Positions 5,833-9,873 of a DNA stretch of 9,873 bases are shown piece after piece. Source of the DNA: Chitinophagaceae bacterium (GTDB lineage: Bacteria; Bacteroidota; Bacteroidia; Chitinophagales; Chitinophagaceae); NCBI GenBank assembly GCA_003455235.1, contig DMRT01000213.1, positions 1-9,873 of the forward strand, written 5' to 3'. Made by a program: the position numbers and the translations under genes. The notes under the pieces were generated by a model that worked only from the letters and a program-made list of their open reading frames with translations, did not search any database and was not told the origin of the DNA. How positions within the stretch are numbered: the first letter of the stretch is position 1; every line of letters starts with the position of its first letter.

Positions 5833-8142
5833 TTAGTTGAACACGAGATTTTTGGTGACAGAAAATGGATTATCCGATGAATTCACTCCTTCAATGATCA
5901 GTTGTATCTTTTTATCCGCACTACTGGCCGGAAGGGCAGTATAGATCGTTACCTCTTTTTTCTGCGCCCAGTTCGGCTTCCAGTATAGTGATTGCTGAAT
6001 GCCTGCCGATCCCGGCGGAGAAACAACAGGTCCATCCGGGTCGTACCCGGAAATTGTCGTTTTTGGCAGGCCCTTCACCAAGGCTTCTGTTGGGGTGAAT
6101 CCCTTTTTTGTGTAGATCATAAGATCGCCACCGCCCCCGCCACCTCCGGAACTGAAAAAGCCGCTGTATTTTGTTTTGGTGCTGGAGAGCCTTGGTTTTA
6201 AAGGCATGCTGTAATACCTCACCAGGGCTACATCGCTTACCCGCAGGTTAGCTACCATCGTCAGGTCTTCGGTAACTTCCATATCATCCAGGTAAACCCC
6301 GATCCCTTCACCACTTACGGTGGTAACTATAACATCGCCCCTTGGTGATATCTTGATCAGCAGGCTCGACATACGGCCCCGGAGAAAATTAAACAGGGGA
6401 GTATTGTCAATAACCTGCGGGTTTGCAATAAGGTCGATCTCGTTGCGCATGAAGCTTGCTTGGTTATTCACCGGAGAAACATATTGCTCAACATATTTCT
6501 CCGTGTTGGTCTTCGGTTTCTCTTTTCTTCCCTTTACTATCACTTCGGATAATGTTTTTTCATTGCTGGAAGGGTTGCTGTTGCTGCTATTGTTAATATT
6601 GTTAACCGGTGTTGCAGAAGCCCCGGTATTCAATGGCTTTACAGCGCACTGGAAGTTGATCTCCCTGCTTTCATTGCCGGTGAAATAGCCGGCAGGTGTA
6701 ACTTTTATGTCTATAAATACATCGTTCTTGCCTTCTTCCTCATCGGCCAGCTGGTAATACACAGTAACGGTGTCATAGAAGATGAGTGAACTGAGTTCAA
6801 AACTGCCATCCCGGTCGGTGGTTACCACCTGGTAATCTTTTTTATGGTCTTTGTGCAGGAAGATCAGGTTTACTTTTTTCTTTTTTACCGGCTTGTGATC
6901 CGCTGTATAAACAATGCCGCTTAATGTGAGGAAAGGATTGCTGTTGACCTCAGCGCCGGTCAGTTTACCGGGGGCTTTTTGTTCGCTCAAAAGAAGATCA
7001 TTGATACTGATTCTGTCACCCGGAACTTGTTTAATCACCACCTGGGCGCTTCTATCAATCCTTTCCCTTTTTAGTGTGTTAAGCCCCGCATCATTTGACA
7101 GGATGTTAAGACAGGCCTTGCTGTTTACATAGCCCGGCACCACCGCAGTGGCCATCCTGTTGCTGAGAGTGTCAATAATACGCAGGAGGATTTCTTCCGG
7201 TTTTGGGTGTTCGTTGTAAATTATTCGTTGTGCATGGAGTTTATTGTTCTTATCCGTGAGACGAAATACCAGGAAGCCTTCCGGCAGATCTGCTGTTTTC
7301 AATGTTTCCTGGATAAAACTCAGGCTGAGCTGAAAGCTTATATCCGATGTATAAACCACTTCTCCGTCGGATAATATATCCATTTTGTACTCGAGCTGGT
7401 TCTCATCAGCCGTATACGAAAACACTTTGTAGGTGATACTGTCCTTCTGGTTCATAATGGATATGTTCACCCCATATTCCGAAGCGGGTGTGATCTCTTT
7501 GCGGGTGATCTTTCCATTTCTGTTTTCGATGATAATGAAATACCTGGTCTTTGCCTGGGGATTAAAGCGGATCATGGCCAGCCCGCTTTCGTCGGTATTG
7601 AATGCAGTAAGCAAACGGTTCTTCTCATCAACGATCTTTCCTTTGGCTGCAACCGGGTTTTCATTTTGATCGGCGCATTTTATGAGCAGGTTATTATCAA
7701 GCTCTGCAACAAATGTTCCTCCTTCGGGAAAATATTCCACGAGCATGTTTTCCTCCGCATCATCCGGCAACAATGAGTAGTGATCGCTGATGAAGATCTT
7801 TTTACTGCAATCGATCTCCACTGCTTCCTTGCTGATGATGTAACAATATAATAAATAGAACTGGGCATTGGCCGGCTGCGGCAGCTCGATATGCCCCCAG
7901 CTCGTGCTCGACATAAGGGGGAGCATTTTCTTTGCCACCCTGTTTCCCCCGCAATCCCACAATTCCACGTACACCGTTTTATTACTGTTGCGTTCGTTCA
8001 GCAGGAATACCTGGAACTGAACCGACTCGGCGGAGGCATAAATGTCTTTATTGGTGGCTACATATAGTTTGGCATTGCCTGCCACTGCCTGGAAACTGAA
8101 TATCGTCAGGAAGATCGTTAACCAATTTTTTACTTTGATCAT
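5833..8142 (-). CDS. Exported MG2-domain protein with TonB-plug-like domain, complete paralogue
   Basis: 769 residues. A signal peptide spans about 1-22 (MIKVKN then a hydrophobic core, cleavage near AVAG); no lipobox Cys is present. Residues ~25-115 look like an alpha-2-macroglobulin MG2 domain (LYVATNKDIYASAESVQFQV). Residues ~135-215 form the next beta domain with YFPEGG (137-142), and ~225-310 another macroglobulin-like domain ending LPEGFLVFRLTD. Residues ~405-483 resemble a carboxypeptidase-regulatory domain. A low-complexity Asn/Ser linker follows (~513-527). Residues ~530-682 resemble a TonB-receptor plug (EVIVKGRK, FLRGRMSSL, GVYLDD, DLMIYTKKG), but no barrel follows. A C-terminal beta domain (~683-769) holds LYWKPNW. 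A run of seven Gly (666-672) precedes DLMIYTKKG. It is probably periplasmic or surface-associated; no enzymatic motif is seen and the function is unknown. It lies 55 bp after its paralogue. Confidence 0.85.
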   Translation of the reverse strand: MIKVKNWLTIFLTIFSFQAVAGNAKLYVATNKDIYASAESVQFQVFLLNERNSNKTVYVELWDCGGNRVAKKMLPLMSSTSWGHIELPQPANAQFYLLYCYIISKEAVEIDCSKKIFISDHYSLLPDDAEENMLVEYFPEGGTFVAELDNNLLIKCADQNENPVAAKGKIVDEKNRLLTAFNTDESGLAMIRFNPQAKTRYFIIIENRNGKITRKEITPASEYGVNISIMNQKDSITYKVFSYTADENQLEYKMDILSDGEVVYTSDISFQLSLSFIQETLKTADLPEGFLVFRLTDKNNKLHAQRIIYNEHPKPEEILLRIIDTLSNRMATAVVPGYVNSKACLNILSNDAGLNTLKRERIDRSAQVVIKQVPGDRISINDLLLSEQKAPGKLTGAEVNSNPFLTLSGIVYTADHKPVKKKKVNLIFLHKDHKKDYQVVTTDRDGSFELSSLIFYDTVTVYYQLADEEEGKNDVFIDIKVTPAGYFTGNESREINFQCAVKPLNTGASATPVNNINNSSNSNPSSNEKTLSEVIVKGRKEKPKTNTEKYVEQYVSPVNNQASFMRNEIDLIANPQVIDNTPLFNFLRGRMSSLLIKISPRGDVIVTTVSGEGIGVYLDDMEVTEDLTMVANLRVSDVALVRYYSMPLKPRLSSTKTKYSGFFSSGGGGGGGDLMIYTKKGFTPTEALVKGLPKTTISGYDPDGPVVSPPGSAGIQQSLYWKPNWAQKKEVTIYTALPASSADKKIQLIIEGVNSSDNPFSVTKNLVFN

Positions 8143-8176
8143 ACGTCATGATTTTAGGGATTGAACGATTCGATCA

Positions 8177-8232
8177 CGTACCGGTTGCTGATATGGATCA
8201 GTTAAAAACAAGTTTTTGCGTAAACCGGTACG
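8177..8232 (-). other. Intercistronic stem-loop cluster at the junction of the two paralogues
   Basis: Perfect 10-bp arms (8177-8186 and 8223-8232; CGTACCGGTT with AACCGGTACG) enclose two small hairpins: AAAAAC/GTTTTT (8204-8217) and CTGAT/ATCAG (8188-8201). On the minus-strand mRNA this could fold as a three-way junction spanning the last codons and TGA of the upstream gene, 34 nt before the next ATG. No T tract follows, so it is not a standard terminator. It may affect mRNA processing, stability or coupling, or be chance; arms of this length are not rare over 10 kb. Confidence 0.3.
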
Positions 8233-9873
8233 GCGCCATCAGGTTATTGATGCCTTCAATAACCAGGGTTGCATTGGTAGCCGGCCGGCCCGCCGGCAGG
8301 TTTACGTAAATCGTTTGACTGGCGCCCACTTCCCAGCCTGCCTGCCAGAAAACAGATTGCAGGCTATTGTCAGCTGCCCCGGAAACGGGCACAGGTTTTT
8401 CCAGGTCGTACCCGGTTACGGTTGTTTTGGGCAGGCCCTTGGTTTTTTCATCGGCAACAAAATCTTTCCGGGTGTAAATCATCAGATCGCCGGCATTGGC
8501 GGCTTTTATATCCCTGAGTATATCTCCCTGGATCATCCTGGGTTTGAATCCCATGCTGTAATAACGCACCAATGCCACATCTTTTATGGTTAAATTGGCA
8601 ATGGCCCCATAGGCGGCTTCCCGAAGCTCCAGGTCGTTTAAGTATACTCCCACGGTTCCGCCAAATGTTCCGGTTAATTCCGGGGTTCCGGTGGTTGCAG
8701 AAACCAGCACCTTGATGCCGGCAAAGCGTCCTTTGATAAATTCAACAAGCGAAATATTATCCACCACCGGCGGGTTTTTTATGAAGTCATACTCATTGGT
8801 GGCTCCTTGCTGTCTATCGAGTTGACCCGATACATATCTGGCGACGAATTTCTCCGTTTCTGTTTTTTCCTTCTCCGCACTTACCACCACCTGCTGCAGG
8901 GTTTTTTCATCCCGCCGGCCGATGGATGCGTTAGAACCAGCATTTGCAGCCAGGGCGGTCTCATTGGCACAAACCAACAGAACAACGGGTAGGGTATTGT
9001 CTGCAAAGCCCGGGGAAGGCGTAACCTTCAGGTCGAGGTGAACATCATTTTTTTCACTCGATTTATCTGCCAACTGGTAATAAACGGTGGCAGAATCGTA
9101 GAATACAAGGTTATCGATTTTTAAATGACCTTCTTTATCTGTTTTTGCAGAAAGAAATTCTTTTTTCAGGTTCTTATGCACCAGCACCAGGGTTACCAGC
9201 TTGTTTTTAACGGGTTTGTTTTCGGCATCCACCAGTGTGCCCGATAACGACAGGTAGTGATTGGAGCGTTCATCAGGAGAATAAAAGGAACCGGGGCTGT
9301 CGGCCGCTGCAATCAGCTGATCATTGAATGAGATATTGTTATCGGTATTTTCCAGGAATACCGGGTCACTGTTGTCGCGGGCATTCAGATCGCCCAGGGC
9401 CATGTTGATATAAGCCCTGCCATTTATATAAGCTGGCAGTTCAATGGTAGCTTCCTTTTTATTAACGGTGTCAATGATCCGGATGCTGCTTGTCTGTGCC
9501 CGTTTATCGGCATTGTATAAAACACGCTGGGTGTAGATCCTGCCGGATTTGTCGGTAACCCGGAATACGATGAACCCGGGAGTGAAATCGGAACGTTTCA
9601 ACCGCTCAGAAATGGCGCTTAATCCATTCTGGAAGTTAATAGCGGCATCATAAACCGGCTCCCCATTTACCAGGGCTTCAATTTTATATTCGGGCAATAC
9701 GGCGCCGGTTGCAGAATAAGAAACGAGCGTATAGGTAATACTGTCTGCCGTCATTTCCGTATTAAGCGTAATGCCTGCGGGCATGGCCATGCGCAACCGG
9801 GTACGGTTTTCGGCGCCGGAATTATCGGTGATGGAGATGTAATAAGCCACCCGGTTTTCGGGATTGATCCTTG
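8198..9873 (-). CDS. MG2/TonB-plug-like exported protein, N-terminus beyond window edge
   Basis: 557 residues are visible. The frame stays open to the right edge, and the bases beyond a GTG at 9850 read RINPENR, aligning with RFNPQAK (192-198) of the neighbouring paralogue. The GTG is therefore an internal Val, and roughly 190 N-terminal residues, with any signal peptide, are missing. Numbering from the edge, ~35-120 is a macroglobulin-like domain (FTPGFIVFRVTDKSG), ~205-283 a carboxypeptidase-regulatory-like domain (GTLVDAENKPVKNK, VYYQLAD), ~322-471 a TonB-plug-like domain (QQVVVSAEKEK, FIKGRFAGIKV, VGVYLNDLEL, DVALVRYYSM, GDLMIYTRKDF) and ~477-557 the C-terminal domain (KGLPKTTVTGYD, VFWQAGW). 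No barrel follows and the stop is TGA 8200-8198. Both paralogues end in LVFN. They probably arose by tandem duplication and diverged well apart. Function is unknown; extracytoplasmic location is inferred from the paralogue. Confidence 0.85.
   Translation of the reverse strand, partial: RINPENRVAYYISITDNSGAENRTRLRMAMPAGITLNTEMTADSITYTLVSYSATGAVLPEYKIEALVNGEPVYDAAINFQNGLSAISERLKRSDFTPGFIVFRVTDKSGRIYTQRVLYNADKRAQTSSIRIIDTVNKKEATIELPAYINGRAYINMALGDLNARDNSDPVFLENTDNNISFNDQLIAAADSPGSFYSPDERSNHYLSLSGTLVDAENKPVKNKLVTLVLVHKNLKKEFLSAKTDKEGHLKIDNLVFYDSATVYYQLADKSSEKNDVHLDLKVTPSPGFADNTLPVVLLVCANETALAANAGSNASIGRRDEKTLQQVVVSAEKEKTETEKFVARYVSGQLDRQQGATNEYDFIKNPPVVDNISLVEFIKGRFAGIKVLVSATTGTPELTGTFGGTVGVYLNDLELREAAYGAIANLTIKDVALVRYYSMGFKPRMIQGDILRDIKAANAGDLMIYTRKDFVADEKTKGLPKTTVTGYDLEKPVPVSGAADNSLQSVFWQAGWEVGASQTIYVNLPAGRPATNATLVIEGINNLMAPYRFTQKLVFN

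Noticed and set aside
6558..6605. Asn/Ser codon-rich tract as a tandem repeat
   Set aside because: Codons are mixed and no fixed unit repeats exactly; it reads as an ordinary flexible linker between domains.
9848..9850. GTG at 9850 as the start codon of the last gene
   Set aside because: The frame continues to the edge and the upstream codons (RINPENR) align with the paralogue, so this is an internal valine.

Overview
The window looks like a chromosomal segment from a member of the Bacteroidota, probably a Chitinophagaceae-like species. This is inferred from gene content: a TolB-like propeller joined to an Omp85-like barrel, paired MG2/TonB-plug-like exported proteins, signal peptides ending in '-NAQ', no Shine-Dalgarno sequences ahead of the starts, and a TAnnTTTG-type -7 box. 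No rRNA, tRNA, insertion sequence, CRISPR array or phage gene is visible.

Layout: 1-848 (minus) is an AraC-family regulator whose last 35-45 or so residues lie off the left edge. It has a cysteine-rich N-terminal half and a good -7 promoter box directly before its start. 849-1217 has no convincing gene but is not empty. It holds two 9-bp direct repeats in front of a weak plus-strand promoter, then a 132-bp element closed by 19-nt inverted arms, then a terminator-like hairpin for the next gene. 1218-4637 (minus) encodes an exported 1139-residue protein made of a degenerate peptidase-MA-like domain, a TolB-like propeller and an Omp85-like barrel. 4712-5350 (plus, divergent) encodes a glyoxalase-II-like metallo-beta-lactamase-fold hydrolase.

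5395-5796 (minus) is methylmalonyl-CoA epimerase, convergent with the hydrolase; their ends are 44 bp apart around a 7-bp inverted repeat. Upstream of it on the same strand lie two tandem paralogues, 5833-8142 (complete, 769 aa) and 8198-9873 (N-terminus off the right edge). Each combines alpha-2-macroglobulin-type beta domains, a carboxypeptidase-regulatory-like domain, a TonB-receptor-plug-like domain without a barrel, and a conserved C-terminal beta domain. The three minus-strand genes are separated by only 55 and 36 bp and may be one transcript, although the epimerase is probably a metabolic neighbour and not a functional partner.

The genes do not form one obvious pathway. The main themes are the outer membrane/cell surface (three genes) and housekeeping metabolism (two genes). 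The least explained items are the paralogous plug-only pair, the cysteine-rich regulator beside repeat-containing non-coding DNA, and the structured 132-bp element.
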